A DNA stretch of 64,000 nt from Gracilariopsis chorda (taxonomy: Eukaryota > Rhodophyta > Florideophyceae > Gracilariales > Gracilariaceae), in the NCBI GenBank assembly GCA_003194525.1, contig NBIV01000195.1:62001-126000 (forward strand). The letters are read 5' to 3'. The translations under genes were made by a program, and so were the position numbers. The number at the start of each line of letters is the position of its first letter. Positions within the stretch are counted from its first letter, which is position 1. This document shows, piece after piece, positions 33,314 through 44,711 of the stretch. A model generated the notes under the pieces. The model was not told where the DNA came from. It worked only from the letters and a program-made list of their open reading frames with translations, and searched no databases.

Positions 33314-34276
33314 TCAGCATCGTGTTTGATCAGAGATGCAAAACGTCTCAAACACTGGAACGATTGCACAGATGGCTGGATCATTCCAAACTTCAGCTGC
33401 CACGCGATCCCACGCGTGAGAAACGTGATAAAGTTCTCGATCTGTACTTCCAGCACAATGTAATATCGCCGTACCAAGCTGCTGCTGTGGGTTCTGCCGC
33501 TGCTCCTGTGGAGATTGTAAGGGAACAGGAGTGATCTTATCCTCTTCAACTTCCATGGTAACTGGAATCTGCTCTGCTTCTTCTTCAGCATGTGGCAGAG
33601 CATGTTGCTGTGGTGGCTGTGAGGGGGTGGGAGTGATATCATCCTCTTCGATTTCCATCGGAATGGGCATCTGTTCTTCTTCTTGAACGTGCGGCAGAGA
33701 AGGCTGCTGCGGTGGCTGTGAGGGAGCAGGATTGATCTCACTATCTTCCACTTCCATCGGAACGGGCACCTGTTCTTCTTCTTCAACTTGCAGCAGAGGA
33801 CGCGCATCTGTCTCCATGGTTGTGTTGCGCTCATCATTGACAGCAAACACAGGCATTGGAGGGAGAGATGGAGGCATAGAAAAGGTAGTTGGTCTTGATT
33901 TGGGCCTGGAACCACTTGCTCCAGCGACGCACGTAGGTACAGGAGTAATTTCATCTTCTTCCACAGCTGGAACAATGCTTCCTTGCACATGCAGTACGCT
34001 CTCATTTACCGGCATTTCATCTGGAGAGGGAGGAGCTGGCAATCGTTGAGGCCGTCCAGCTCCTGGCCTTGCACCGCCTGAGTTCACCCTGGCCCCTTCC
34101 AAATTTGCTCTGGGCCCTCCCGAGTTGGCTGTGGTGCCTCCAGAATATGCCCTGGCACCTCCTGAATTTGCACTGGCACCTCCAGAAATTGCCCTAGCAC
34201 CTCCGGAATTCGCTTTGGGACCTCCAGAACTCGCTCTGGCCCCTCCGGGGCTCGGTTGTGGACCTCCCCGCGTCAT
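33314..34276 (-). CDS. Helitron A N-terminal repetitive protein segment (320 aa open)
   Basis: It starts MTRGGPQPSPGGARASSGG and continues as about nine heptads of the type S-G-G-A-R-A-N, encoded by 21-bp repeats, closing in GGARPGAGRPQ, an AT-hook-like GRP core. A proline-rich region follows, then three acidic/proline units of about 34 residues (PVPMEVEDSEINPAPSQPPQ and relatives, 33530-33780). The end (STDRELYHVSHAWDRVAAEV) has counterparts in copies B and C and leads to the cysteine-rich Rep start in another frame. It may be the N-terminus of the full Rep-helicase or a separate protein. The start is supported because copies B and C begin MTREGP at the same place. Confidence 0.7.
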   Translation of the reverse strand: MTRGGPQPSPGGARASSGGPKANSGGARAISGGASANSGGARAYSGGTTANSGGPRANLEGARVNSGGARPGAGRPQRLPAPPSPDEMPVNESVLHVQGSIVPAVEEDEITPVPTCVAGASGSRPKSRPTTFSMPPSLPPMPVFAVNDERNTTMETDARPLLQVEEEEQVPVPMEVEDSEINPAPSQPPQQPSLPHVQEEEQMPIPMEIEEDDITPTPSQPPQQHALPHAEEEAEQIPVTMEVEEDKITPVPLQSPQEQRQNPQQQLGTAILHCAGSTDRELYHVSHAWDRVAAEVWNDPAICAIVPVFETFCISDQTRC

Positions 34277-34443
34277 AGCAATTAAAAAAAAGGAAACAAT
34301 CAGTTCTATTTTTCTAAACCTCTAAAAACTTTGACAGAGTTCCAGAATATGTTTCCAATATGTAACAAAGTTGAAGTGAAAAACTGGTTGCAGTTTGTTG
34401 CTTTGCAATCACCGGGCCAAGTTGCGTGAGCAATTAAAAATAA

Positions 34444-34749
34444 TTGCTGCAAGACTTATATTTACCCGATGCAGTCGTGCGCAGCACAAGGAATCTCAAC
34501 ACACTCTTGTTGGATTATGACGGGTGGAGTGTGCCCAGCGGGCTTACAACCCGTTTGATGTTGAACCCGCGTCCGGTTGTAAGGACTGGTCTGCCTTTAG
34601 TCAAACACAGAAGTGTGCTTTCCGGTCCCAAGAGTTACGACACGGCGGACGCCCTGGCCTCTGCACAGCGGGATGTTATTAAGTCCGGGAAACCCTCAGA
34701 CGTCCTGAATCGCCGTCAAATCACCAGTATACCACACAGGAGCATCTGA
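34444..34749 (+). CDS. Helitron-borne divergent reading frame, copy A (101 aa or longer)
   Basis: It encodes a protein I do not recognise, running away from the Rep gene. The same product is readable at 44317-44556 (copy B) and, on the minus strand, at 46364-46795 (copy C). Shared blocks include LPDAVV/LPNAVV, NTLLLDYDGWSVPSG versus DTLLLGFDGRSMPSG, GLPLVKHRSVLSG versus DLPLLTLRNMLSG, and a C-terminal RRQITSIP/RRQTTSMP just before the stop. Coding probably starts further upstream (TEFQNMFP near 34335), but a frame change intervenes. Conservation of frame across diverged copies suggests a real element-encoded protein. Confidence 0.6.
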   Translation: MLQDLYLPDAVVRSTRNLNTLLLDYDGWSVPSGLTTRLMLNPRPVVRTGLPLVKHRSVLSGPKSYDTADALASAQRDVIKSGKPSDVLNRRQITSIPHRSI

Positions 34750-34932
34750 CCTTTCCCAGATCCATCGTACTCAGTGGGTTACTCTTGTGGCTACCTGCAC
34801 ACAAGCTTGGCCTTGCCAAGGTCCCAGGCCAGCAACAGTGCCCAAAGTAGCAAAAGGTTACGACACTGTGCTATTGGCCAGGCCTGAATGGGATGCAAAA
34901 TAGTGGTTCAGGTCAGCAAGTGGGATGCTTTT

Positions 34933-34991
34933 TGCACTGCGCCAGTGCAGTATATATGCTCTGTGCATTGTTTTGCACTGGCGCACTGCAA
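34933..34991. repeat. Imperfect palindrome in Helitron A 5' region
   Basis: The arms GCACTGCGCCAGTGCAGTA and TGCACTGGCGCACTGC can pair around a short AT-rich loop. Copy C has the same arrangement at about 46119-46197 with a longer loop. It may be a terminal or regulatory structure of the element. Confidence 0.6.
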
Positions 34992-35501
34992 CATGCAAGC
35001 CACGTGTCGTGCAAGCCAGCTGCTGCTGATGAGTGGTTGGCACTGCAGTCATTTTCTTTAGTGCCAGCCACTCAGCATCAGAAGCAATCAACATGTAGCA
35101 GCATGCAGCAGCGGCCAATGAGCCGTACGCTTTGCTGCTGCTGCTGAATTTGTTGAATGGAAGGGAGGCGTTGTGCCAAGAGAGGTTTTTGCACTGGCGT
35201 GCGGGGGCGTGCATGCGTGTTTATTGGCGCAACGCCTTTTTTCAATCAACAACTACCCCTCATACGTGAATAAATCTATAGAAGGGAGAGACTTAGTTTG
35301 CAGGATTCTCTAGCGAAGAATTGACGAATAATGCTGAATACTGTGTCGTTACAGAACTGGCGTAAGTAAAGCTAGGAGTACCACATGTAATGAATTTTGC
35401 AAATTTAGCGGTAAAGAGCTAACCTTACATGCACTACTGCGAGCACAATACTGCCCAGCAACCGATACGCAGCCACACACAGCCACCGCGACGCAGCCAC
35501 A

Positions 35502-36321
35502 ATGGCAGAAGTTTGTGACATCGATGCTGTGCCCCTCACCCCCGGAAAGAAGTCGCGTTACACGTGGCGCAAGATATTGTCATTGCGTGTGAAGTTGCAG
35601 CTGCAAGGGTGCATATGCCTCCGTCTGGCGAGACAAGGATGTGGTTTTAAGAGGGAGCCACAAAGTTCAACGCAAACTCTGCTTTTGCTGGTAAAACTAT
35701 TGCATTGAAGCCTCTTTAAGACCGCTAAAAGTGTATGCAGAAGCAATACTGCAAGCTTGACGGTGTTGATCAGCGGCTGTCTAAGGTGAATGAAGGAGAG
35801 AGGGGGGAGCTTACTGACCTGAACATGACAATGCAGGAGGCAAAAGACGATTAAGACTCACTAAAAAGGCACGGGAAATGGCTCAGCGCAAGAAGGAAGC
35901 AGATAACGAAGGCATGTCTACCACTCTTTTGTCTGCCACTACAAAGTGTGAGACTGCAAGTAATGTCAGAAGTAGTGGTTCATCTGTAATTGGGGAGGCT
36001 TCGGTCGCTGAAAAGGTCAAGTGGAGCAGTGAGCCAAGAAGGGCAGCTGCGGCCCGCCAGTTGTTGGGAGTGAAATGGATGGCTTCAGCTCTCATCTCAA
36101 AGAGGCTGATCTTGCGCGCGTAGAACTCGAACGCGAGTGCGTGGCCTTTGAGCAGGAACGCGCGATTTCCGACCGTATGGAGTGAGAGAAGGAGCGCGAG
36201 GAGCGTAGAGAAGAGCAGCGCTTACAGCAAGAGGAGCCAAGCGAAGAGCGTCTCAGGCATGGTAAAGTAGAGTTGGAAAAGCATGAAGCGCTACTGGAGC
36301 TACTGTCTAAGCATAAGTAAA
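35502..36321 (+). pseudogene. SANT/Myb-like coiled-coil protein pseudogene of transposon type
   Basis: From an ATG at 35502 (MAEVCDIDAVPLTPGKKSRY) the frame is soon interrupted, but coding pieces continue: FNANSAFAGKTIALKPL followed by a stop, then a charged helical part (KVNEGERGELTDLNMTMQEA) and a C-terminal coiled coil (ERECVAFEQERAISDRME, then LEKHEALLELLSKHK). The FNANxxFxGKT-L-DR arrangement is the one I know from Myb/SANT-like proteins that accompany transposons in algae and oomycetes. Stops and frameshifts make it non-functional. It lies just left of the DDE transposon; whether it belonged to that element or another is unclear. Confidence 0.55.
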
Positions 36322-36703
36322 AGTAGCGTTTTTGCTCTCCATTGGCCTTGCTAATGGGGGACTTCTAAAATCTAAAATGGCAAAAAGCGCACACTCACAT
36401 TCATTAATTCAGAGCTTTAGCGTGCACTCAAAATGCGAAAGTTGGAGATGCCTCCGCCCCGTACGAGCTGTTCCGCAAAATGCGGCATTCGCTCTTTTGA
36501 CGCCAAACAGGTTACCAAAAACCGAATGCCGCCAAACCAGAGCCCAAAAAAGCGTACTGGATTTGACATAGCCCAATCTCAGCACCCATTCTGAGCGATC
36601 AGAACGCCTTCTGCCTTAACCAAACCTGCTCAGCTTCTAAGCACCCACCCACCCCGTTTGAGCCCTCCTTCCTTCCGCCATCCCCGCGGTTGCCATTTTT
36701 ATC

Positions 36704-37483
36704 ATGACTCCACGTCTTCCTCTCGACACTACGTCTTTCTCTGCTGACAATCCGGTTGACTCTGTTTCACCACTGCCTCTTAAACTGCGTGCAAAAACCA
36801 TGAAAAAGAAAACCGGTACAGCGCCACGGGGGTTTGGGTTTTGTCAAAAGGAGACGGACTTATTATTGGATCTTATGGACAAGCATCTTCCTATTGGACG
36901 TGAAGAATGGTTGGCATCGTTCACCGAACACAACGAGACGTTCTCTCAGCGAGAGCGAAGTGGTGAATCACTCAAACGCAAGTTTTCCTCTCTTCACCTT
37001 CGTCGCATGCCGACAGGGGATCCGTTGTTACCTTATGATGTCCTTCGTGCAAAATCAATACGAGATTTGATCACCGAGCGTGCCGAAATCGCTGCGGACT
37101 AGGATGTTGAGGATGCAGTACAAGTTTCATTTAACGAAACACAGTTATCAACATTAGTTGAGACTTATAAGAAGGGTGCACACGAAACGAATGAAACGAA
37201 AGATGTGAATGTGGCAAAGACTTTGGTCCAAACCCCGTTAAGGATTGCACGCCCTTTAGTTCGTCCGCGCCCCATGATGTGTGGGAAGGATAATGCAGAC
37301 GATATTATGGATTTATTTAGGTTGTCGATGTTGAATGAACAGCAGCGGAGAGAGGAGGACGTAGAACGCCGCAAAGAAGAGCGAGAGGAGAACCGACTGC
37401 AACGTCTTGACGAAAGTCGTCGTCACGAGAAATTGATGGAGATGATGCTCATGTTGGTCGCAAAGTCATCGAATTCTCAGTAG
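36704..37483 (+). pseudogene. DUF6818-like DNA-binding protein of the DDE transposon
   Basis: The ATG at 36704 opens a frame with GFCQKETDLLLDLMDKHLPI, SLKRKFSSLHLRR and PTGDPLLPYDVLRAKSIR, a SANT/Myb-like pattern I associate with DUF6818-type transposon accessory proteins. A single TAG at 37100-37102 follows ERAEIAAD; beyond it the same frame stays open to 37483 and ends in a charged coiled coil (EQQRREEDVERRKEEREE, then MEMMLMLVAKSS). With only that one stop the gene is nearly intact. It ends against the 3' end of the convergent transposase. It probably directs the transposase to DNA or to the nucleus, as Myb-like partners of Harbinger elements do. Confidence 0.65.
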
Positions 37484-38450
37484 AGGTTAAAGGTATCCTG
37501 CAGATAATAATTCACATCTGCACTTATGTGAGGCATATAGGTTGACAGAATCTGGTTTATGCCGAGCTTGCGTGTTCGTAGACTAAACAGATGCACAGTG
37601 CAAAGCAGCATTATCCTCTTTCCTCCATTTTCTTCATACATGAAGCGGTCTTTCATTCGCGGAAACATTCCTTGAAATGCGCGCATGCCCCACTCGGAGA
37701 CTTGGCTAACTGAGTTTGCTTGACGAAGGCGTACAAGGTCATCTGGATCGGTCACATTTGTCTCATCCTGGGCAGATTTTAAAAGAAACAGGTGATGCTT
37801 CTTGCAGAAAGCTGAATCTACCACACAAAGGCCGCCATGTTCGGCATATTGAGCGCCAAGTTTGTTTTAAAGCTTTCCAACATCTGCTATAACAGAATCG
37901 GGCATGCTGCCAGGAGCATTAAGCACACATCCTATGATCGTTCCATTTGGTGCAAACACAAAAGCGTCTCCAACATAATGGTCGTGGCTCCATCCATTAT
38001 AGAACATGTTCTGAATAACACAATCAAGAGATTGTTCCATCAACAGTTTGAGACCGTCTGCAACTGCATAGGCGCTGTGTAGTTTGTGATACTTCTCAGA
38101 AATAGCCTCCCTAAATTCTTGTACTTGAAGTAGATTTGGCATTCTTATAGTAGCATGCTTTTCGCGGGACAAGACACGAAGTAGCGAAAGTCTGCCAAAC
38201 CGAAGAAACATAGAGCACACAGAGTTTGTAACTCCGAATATAAGGCACAAATTCCACATCGCCCCTCTTGTGCGATGCCATGAAAGCACAAGACCAAGGC
38301 ACATTTCGGATGTCATAGAGCGGGGACGGCCACTTTTGCTGAATCGTAGTCCTATATCTCCATTGCAGGCTTGTGAAGTTTATCGGTAATACAATGGTTC
38401 GAATAGTTTCAGAAGATACACGAATGTAACGTGGTCAATTCCTGTTAGAT
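37477..38450 (-). pseudogene. DDE (Tnp4-type) transposase of the PIF/Harbinger-like element
   Basis: The N-terminal part near 38340-38300 (NGDIGLRFSKSGRPRSM) leads into LGLVLSWHRTRGAMWNLCLI. The catalytic region is visible: AVADGLKLL (first Asp), NAPGSMPDSVIADV (second Asp) and, after a frameshift at about 37830-37866, VDSAFCKKHH (probable third acidic site). The C-terminal part has VSEWGMRAFQGMFPRMKDR and LFSLRTRKLGINQI, typical of DDE_Tnp_4 proteins. One frameshift and probable stops upstream disable it. Confidence 0.75.
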
Positions 38451-38956
38451 TTATCATAGACTGATCAGACATTGAATTCAAAACTTATAGAGACGGGGAC
38501 TTTGATGGCAATAGCAAAGCAGAACGAGTAATGCGACGATTGCGACGTCGTCTTCCTTAGGAGTTAAGCCTTTGTTTGAATTTTAAAGTCTTAGACAGCT
38601 CTCGGTTAAGCAGAGCAATTAGTAGGACTGAAGTTGGCGTCATGTTCTGGGACAGATTGAAAAAGGTGGAGACAATGCTAAGCTGAATATCTTGGCCTAT
38701 CGCATTTTGCGGAGTAATATCGATGACCGTTATGACACTCAAAATGTGTGTTTGTGCTCATTTTGATATATGCGAATTGCTTGCATTTTGAGTTTTAGGA
38801 GTCGCCCGATGGCATACTTAACCATCAAAATCGCGCTAGCTTCTACTCGCGAAGAGCGAAAAAGTCCGCTCGCTTGGCGCCCTCGGTCGCCTCGGGACGC
38901 GGACGTTTTCGTCGCTACTTGGGAATCTCTGCGAGCTATTTGTGGTGCGATACATA

Positions 38957-39936
38957 CTAATCAAGATAGGAAGAGGGCACACCGAAATAATTTGATATCT
39001 GATTGGGATAGCAACAGTTGCGGAAGTTCGACAACAGCATCGATGCTGTGTATAGCATACCGATAGGTGATTCGAAAACCTTCACTTTGCACTTGAAATC
39101 CACTGCACTAAAGTACATTTTGAGCTTATTGAAGACCCAATCTACGCTGATACGCACGCTTGCCATAGCGCTGTTCAAAGCCTTCTGTGCTGGTCATAGT
39201 GTTGCACTTTGAAAGCGCACCACCATAAACCACTTTACGTTATAACTCGAGTCTCCCTATGTACAGTACGATACGTCTTGATGGTGCAGCACTTGTGGCT
39301 ATTCGTCGTCCACTCGTGTTTAAGCCTTTGGAATGGGCAGTGTAAGTGCATGATCATCCCATCGGGAGTATTGGCGGCTTGATACTGAAGCGCATGGTTG
39401 CGCTGATGTCCGTTGTAAACGACAAGCTGCACAAGGTTACACATTGGCCGTGCTATGCCAAGCACAGTTCTGTCTATAAAACTGACGCAGTTCGGCAACG
39501 TATTTGACCTTCTATTTATGTCTTCCGCCTACAAAAGAAGTATTAGACTGAGAACTTTGGCGCTGATGAGGCCGGTGAGCAAATGCTCTCTTGCATCTAG
39601 AAATAGCTCTTTCTTTTCCCACAAGATCTCGGAGACCTGTGACGCGTGCTTTCCAAAGAGCCCATCCAAGTCTACTCACCTTGTTTGAGGAGCACGTCGA
39701 CGCAGCACGACGCAAGTGGCTCTGAAAGGTGTGTACGAGTAGTGATTAAGGGCAGTTAAAGTCTTGATAGAAAGCCAAGCCATAACAGAAACGAGCTTAG
39801 TAAGATCCTCTTTAAAAAAACGAAAATGGGTTACACACTCTAAGTCGCTAAACAAACTGAAGCTAAAGGTGAGGTCAGTGAGAGATACACGGTTCCGACG
39901 GCGGAGGTGGTTGGTATGGTTTTCGCGATGGCGCAT
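38957..39936 (-). pseudogene. Second DDE (Tnp4-type) transposase relic
   Basis: In order on the minus strand: an N-terminal helical part (39676-39936, RFFKEDLTKLVS and LRRRAPQTR), LFGKHASQVSEI in a shifted frame, CVSFIDRTVLGIARP with VYNGHQRNHALQYQA (39235-39498; the canonical GT(V/I)-x-x-I-xRP catalytic strand), and a C-terminal part (38957-39178) with SVRISVDWVFNKLK and NFRNCCYPNQISNYFG. The C-terminal VEWVF...YPNQI pattern is diagnostic of another branch of DDE_Tnp_4. It is unrelated in detail to the transposase at 37477-38450, so it is a separate element whose ends I cannot find. Confidence 0.72.
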
Positions 39937-40689
39937 GTACTATTGCACAAGCTGCAATAACGCCTTCTCCAAGGAAAAGGCAGAAAATTGGTGCACATTA
40001 CGCTGGCGAACGACAGCCTGTACGGCGTAAGCAGGAGTGAGGGGTTTAGTTGCAATTGCAACTAAGCTGTAGTCGTCTTGGCGAGGACCAAACATGGTGG
40101 CTGCTGCCAGAGTCCCGGACCATCACAGATGCTGAGGCCTTACTGCGTAATAGTGAAGAGGCAGCTTGTGCGTGCTTGCGTAAACGCCCCGACGAGAGAA
40201 TTCTGTATCAATTTTAGTTTACACCTAGGCGTGCAAACTCGTCGGATTTCTGTGAGGGGCTCGCAGAATTCCGCTCAGGCGTAAGCTCTATATTGACACA
40301 AGAGTAAGTGAACCTCGGCTGCAGGCAGCACTGCTCGCTGGGGTTTAAGAGGTGTAAAAGCTGTGCAAAATGAAAAGTTGACCGAAGGAAAAGCACAAAA
40401 CCAAATGCTGTATTCCAATGAAAGAATAACGCAGAAAATGTGATTATGGTTGCAGGAATATGCATAACTGAATGTGTTCAGGAAGCGCTGGGTTTGAGAT
40501 GACTCGAAGCCCGATATAAATTGTTTGCACGTTGCTCTATGTAAATTGTGGTTCATGCAACAGCACAACCTTGTTCCTCAAACTCATAAACATGTGACGT
40601 AAAGCTGATTACCACAAATTCAGTTGGATTGCATATGCATAAGCAAACCGCCCAAGGTTTTTTCAGTTCTGTCTGCTTTCTGTACAGTT

Positions 40690-42500
40690 GCTGCAAACGC
40701 GAGTCGAATGGCAAGCTGCCTTTAAATCATGCAAATGTCTGAAAGGAGAATTCAAAGTCGATGCGATGCAGGAACTGCGGTTTACGTACATACTGATTAC
40801 TTTTGAATGACATCACCTGCATTGTATGCTGATCGAAACACACTACTATGCACAGCTTTCAATTGATGACAGCGGATTACAGCCGTTCCTGCATGACCGT
40901 AGCTGGCACAACAATCAATCTTCAAGTCCAAATTATGAGACTTTAATTCAGTAGGCACATCATGACTTGCAAAATCGGAAACGATAGTACTGTGGAAGTC
41001 GAACTTTGGGGTTTGTCTACGATCAGGTTGTACATTCGTTGCTGACGGAAGAGTTAAGCGTTCACCAAAAATGGGTACAACGCTGCCACATTAGGTTCTT
41101 CAACCTGGTTTTGGACGCAATGAGCATTTCACTGAGATCCATATCCTTTTCTCGTCGTCTTGTGAGCCATTTCCAGGAATTGGTAAACGGGTTGAATCCA
41201 AGCTGTGGATCTGAGTGGTATTTGGATGTCGTTTTATACGGTGTCCCAAGTAATCCAACTTAAAAACGACGCAAATGCAGCATCATCAGCTTGGCGAACT
41301 TTTTCGGTGAAGTACAGCACTTGAACCGAGCACAGTGTACGCAGATCACTATTCCATGGCAACTCATTGAGAATGTTTGTGCACACTGTTGTCATATTCC
41401 CACTTGGCTCATCCTCCATGTATACCTGCGGCACAACCAGGAGCAGCTGGGAGTAGTCCCCGGATATAACAATCTTGGAGCCCCAAAACGGAGGCAGGTT
41501 TTCCATTCCACTGCATAGAATACCTTTGAGCAATGCATCCATGAGTTCAGAAACCTTTATTCGAAGGCGTAGAAGCCTCATCCAAGACGGGCAGTTTTAT
41601 TTCGCGAAGAAGTTCAGCACGTTGAGTTCGGGGGCCGTAATTAGACAAAGCAGCTGTAGCGCTGTTTTTGCTATCCTTATCTGCTACTCCCAGCCCAAGT
41701 AAGCTCTGTACCGTGGGCCAAACGTCATATAAAGATGTTGCAATGCCCGTTGCAGCAGTCAATTTGGCAAGCGTTCCTTCTGACTCTGTGATATCGTGAA
41801 AAAGGTTGAACACGTACGTCATTCCAGTGCCCGAAGATCCCTGCAGAAATAATTCCTTTCCTGGAGTGCTTTTTCACTCTTACAGCGTTTGTCATTATTG
41901 CAATGCGGCAATGAACGTTTCAATGACGTGTATTTGGCGATTTAATAAGGTAGCATATATTAACTGCAACGTTGACGCATTTCGCACCTCGCGTGCGCCT
42001 CCAGTTGTTGGAGCACGATGTGTCTCAGTCAATGTTGCACCATCTTACAAAAAGCTGTAATCGCAAAGCAGTAGTCCAATCCGCCTATCTGAGATTTCCA
42101 CCACACTGCGATGCATATCTTGCTTTCGTTCCTGCTCATAGCCTGTATTTATGTCGCTTCATAGTGCCTCCAAGTTCTTGACGACCATTTTCCCTCGGTC
42201 TGCGCTTGCTGTTATAATGTAACAGCCAGACCTCGTAGCTCCGTGGGCGTATAGTAGATCTGCACGGGTTCTGGAAAAGCTATATCAAACCCCGGTTCTG
42301 TCTGCAAGTAGTCCGCTTGCAATCGCCGTTTCACGATATGTTTCGCACTGCTGTCCGTTCAAATTCCTTTCATCTTTATAGGAGTTCAAGCAGTGATTCA
42401 TGAGCACCAAGCAAAGAGCAAAGAGCTGAGTGTTAGAATCAGACCATTCATCGATCCTCGCGACGCATTGCTCGTTTTCTGTGCGCTCTTACACGATGGG
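40690..42500 (-). pseudogene. Helitron B PIF1-type helicase remnants
   Basis: Here the ATPase core that copy A lacks is visible. Walker A reads GSSGTGMT at about 41815-41838, with Met in place of the essential Lys; then LDEASTPSNKG (Walker B-like, near 41550), SGDYSQLLLVVP (the GDxxQ motif, in 41234-41581) and LPWNSDLRTLCSVQ. The C-terminal RRQFPIRLAF motif is only a ghost near 40700. Frameshifts and stops are frequent. Confidence 0.75.
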
Positions 42501-43944
42501 AGAATTGCAGTCATCCATGGGCACCTGAGTGCTGTCTCCGTTCTGTTAATTAGCAGGACTCGTGCCATAGAAACGCACCTTTTCAAATTATGGTTATTGC
42601 TGTTGCGTGTCAACCATGGATCTTTACTGCTCGCCACCACTTCGGACTTCGGCTGGATCAAATCATACAGCTTTAGTAAGATGTGTCTTATGCTGATGTA
42701 TTGAACAAACGAACAAAGATTGGAACTTGCATAGTGAAATAAATCCAAGGAAAGAGAAACGGTACCACACAGAAGGCTTTAGTGTGCGTTGTTCTTGTTC
42801 TGCATGGGTGAGTGAGAGCTGTGCTGTATTCAAGTTTCAGAAGAGAGGAACCACATCCCATCACATAATAAATGTCCATGAACACTTGCTTTGTCACTAA
42901 GAGTGTATTTAAGTTGAGAAAATGGGAGTAGAACGCTTTCATGCCGTATAAACTGCCCAGCAACTCGTTTCTATGCCTTCTGCAGAACACGAGGCCTCAT
43001 TCCATCATTCTTTTCATTCCACAGCGCACAAAAGTTGTTCCGTTTTGGAGCATAACGTAACCCCGATACTTGCAGCTATGTATTCTCAATGTTCATTTTG
43101 CGTATGGGCAGGAAGAAACCGTGTGCGAGTGTTCGCCGCATCTCCTGCATCGACTTTGACCTGCAGTGGGAAGCGTCTCAAAGGGTTTCACGCTTGCATG
43201 AATGGCTAGATCATTCCAAACCTGAGCTGCTGCAGGATTCCAGACATAGTATTCGCGATATAGTCCTTGATCAGGACAGCCAGCGGACTGCATTATCGTC
43301 GTATTAACATATTGCTGCTGATATGCCAATGCTGGCGATGCCGCCGACTGTGCGGATGCTGCAGCGGCTGATTTGGGGGCTTTAGGGGAGCAGAAGTGAT
43401 CTCATTTTATTTAAATTCCATGGGAACAGGCAGGCTGCGGCAGAGCTCGCTGCGAGGGCGCCTTTGAAAGGGCAGGAGTGATCTCATCCTCTCGCACTTC
43501 CATCAGAACTGGTATCTGTATTTTTCTTTTCTCCGCTTTTGGCTGAATAGGCTGCTGTGGCGGTGGTGGGTGTGAAAGTGCAGCATCGATTTCAATCTTT
43601 TCAACTTCCATCCCATCAGGAGTCTGTTCTAGCATCGGTGGGAGAGAGGGAGGCATCGGGGGCGGAAGAGTGTGACTCGGAAGGCCCCAAAAGTAAGTTG
43701 ATAGCGCTGTGACTGTGGCAATGGACCCACCGGCTCCAGTGACGCTTGGGCTGTCTGCCTCTGCGACTTCTGCGACTGACGTAGGCTCCGCAGTAATCTG
43801 GTCTTCTTCCCCGGCTGGAAAAATGTGTCCTTAAACTTTCGCTCGGCTCTTATTTACTTCAGACTAATCTGGGGTGGTAGGACCTGGTACAGATCGAGGT
43901 CTCCCCGCTGCTGGCTGTGCTCCACCACTTTCGACGTGAAGACC

Positions 43945-44082
43945 TCAAGCTTTCTGCTTTGCGCGGCCTGTGTTCTCCCTAGCATCTCCAGAACTGCCTC
44001 TAGCACATCCCGAACTCGCTCTGGCACCTCCGGAGTTTGGTTGGGCCCCATCAGAGTTCGTGTTTGGACCTTCTCGTGTCAT
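43945..44082 (-). pseudogene. Helitron B N-terminal SGGAR heptad protein
   Basis: It begins at the ATG at 44082 (MTREGPNTNSDGAQPNSGG) with four to six degenerate heptads of the S-G-G-A-R-A-S type before the frame shifts. Acidic/proline units like those of copy A continue to about 43400 (for example EVREDEITPALSKAP). It aligns with the starts of copies A and C. Confidence 0.65.
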
Positions 44083-44316
44083 ATTCATTAACGAAAATAA
44101 GAAACCACAATTCTTTATATTTTTAGACACCAAAACAGTTTGCCATAATTGCAGAATAATTACCATTATAGGAAAGTTAATTATGAAAAAAAGTGGTTCC
44201 AGTTTGGTGCTTTGCACCCCCGATCCTAGTTGCATGAGCAACTAAAGAAATTGCTCTTATACGTATGGTTTCACCATGCAGCCATGCCCAGCACAGGAAC
44301 TCTCGACGCTCTCTAG

Positions 44317-44556
44317 TTGAACTGTGATGGGTGGAGTGTGCCCAGCTTGTTTTCAAGCCGTTTGAAGTTTATCTCACGTCCATTTGTAGCGATTGATCTT
44401 CCATTACTCGCACAAAGGATTGTGCTTTTGGGCCCCAACATATATGACATGGAGGCCGCCACGGATCCCGCACAGCAAGCTGTTATGACGTCTGGAATAC
44501 CTTCAGACTTCCAGGATCACCGTCAAACGACCAGTGTACAACATAAGAGCACCTGA
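44317..44556 (+). pseudogene. Helitron-borne divergent reading frame, copy B
   Basis: CDGWSVPS, IDLPLLAQRIVLLGPN and DHRQTTSVQHKST before the stop align with the 101-residue frame of copy A; the stop lies at the same place. The N-terminal half is in another frame, so this copy is broken. Function unknown. Confidence 0.55.
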
Positions 44557-44711
44557 CTGTTCCCCGATACGTGGTCATCAGTGGGTTACTATTGTGGCCA
44601 TTTGCACACGCGCTAGGGCTTGACTAGGTCCTACTCCAGAAACAGTGCCCAAAGAAGAATAAGGTTTACGACAATACGCTATGGGCCAGGCTGAAATTAG
44701 AGACAAAAATA

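Larger units (their letters stand above)
29228..35270 (-). mobile_element. Helitron A (Rep retained, helicase core deleted)
   Basis: Coding order on the minus strand is: a repetitive N-terminal protein (34276 leftwards), a cysteine-containing region, Helitron Rep motifs, then the end of a PIF1-type helicase. The left end has GAATTCTG-type inverted repeats (29231-29262) resembling those at about 40245-40275 of Helitron B, probably the 3' terminal hairpin; on the minus strand a CTAA follows shortly after. The right part (34300-35270) is non-Rep DNA shared with copies B and C and includes a small divergent reading frame and a palindrome. Both outer limits are approximate. Confidence 0.8.
36356..38807. 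mobile_element. PIF/Harbinger-like DNA transposon with TIRs
   Basis: The terminal inverted repeats are left GGGGGACTTCTAAAATCT (36356 onwards) and right, read on the minus strand from 38807, GGGCGACTCCTAAAACTC; the match continues for about 25 bp with few differences. The interior has two convergent genes: a DNA-binding-like protein on plus and a DDE transposase on minus, the usual PIF/Harbinger content. Flanking triplets (AAT left, GAT right) do not form a clear TWA duplication, so the exact ends may be off by a base or the duplication has decayed. Confidence 0.7.

Noticed and set aside
34125..34325. Plus-strand frame of regular PPEFALA-type repeats
   Set aside because: It is the antisense reading of the 21-bp repeats that encode the SGGARAN heptads of the Helitron A protein.
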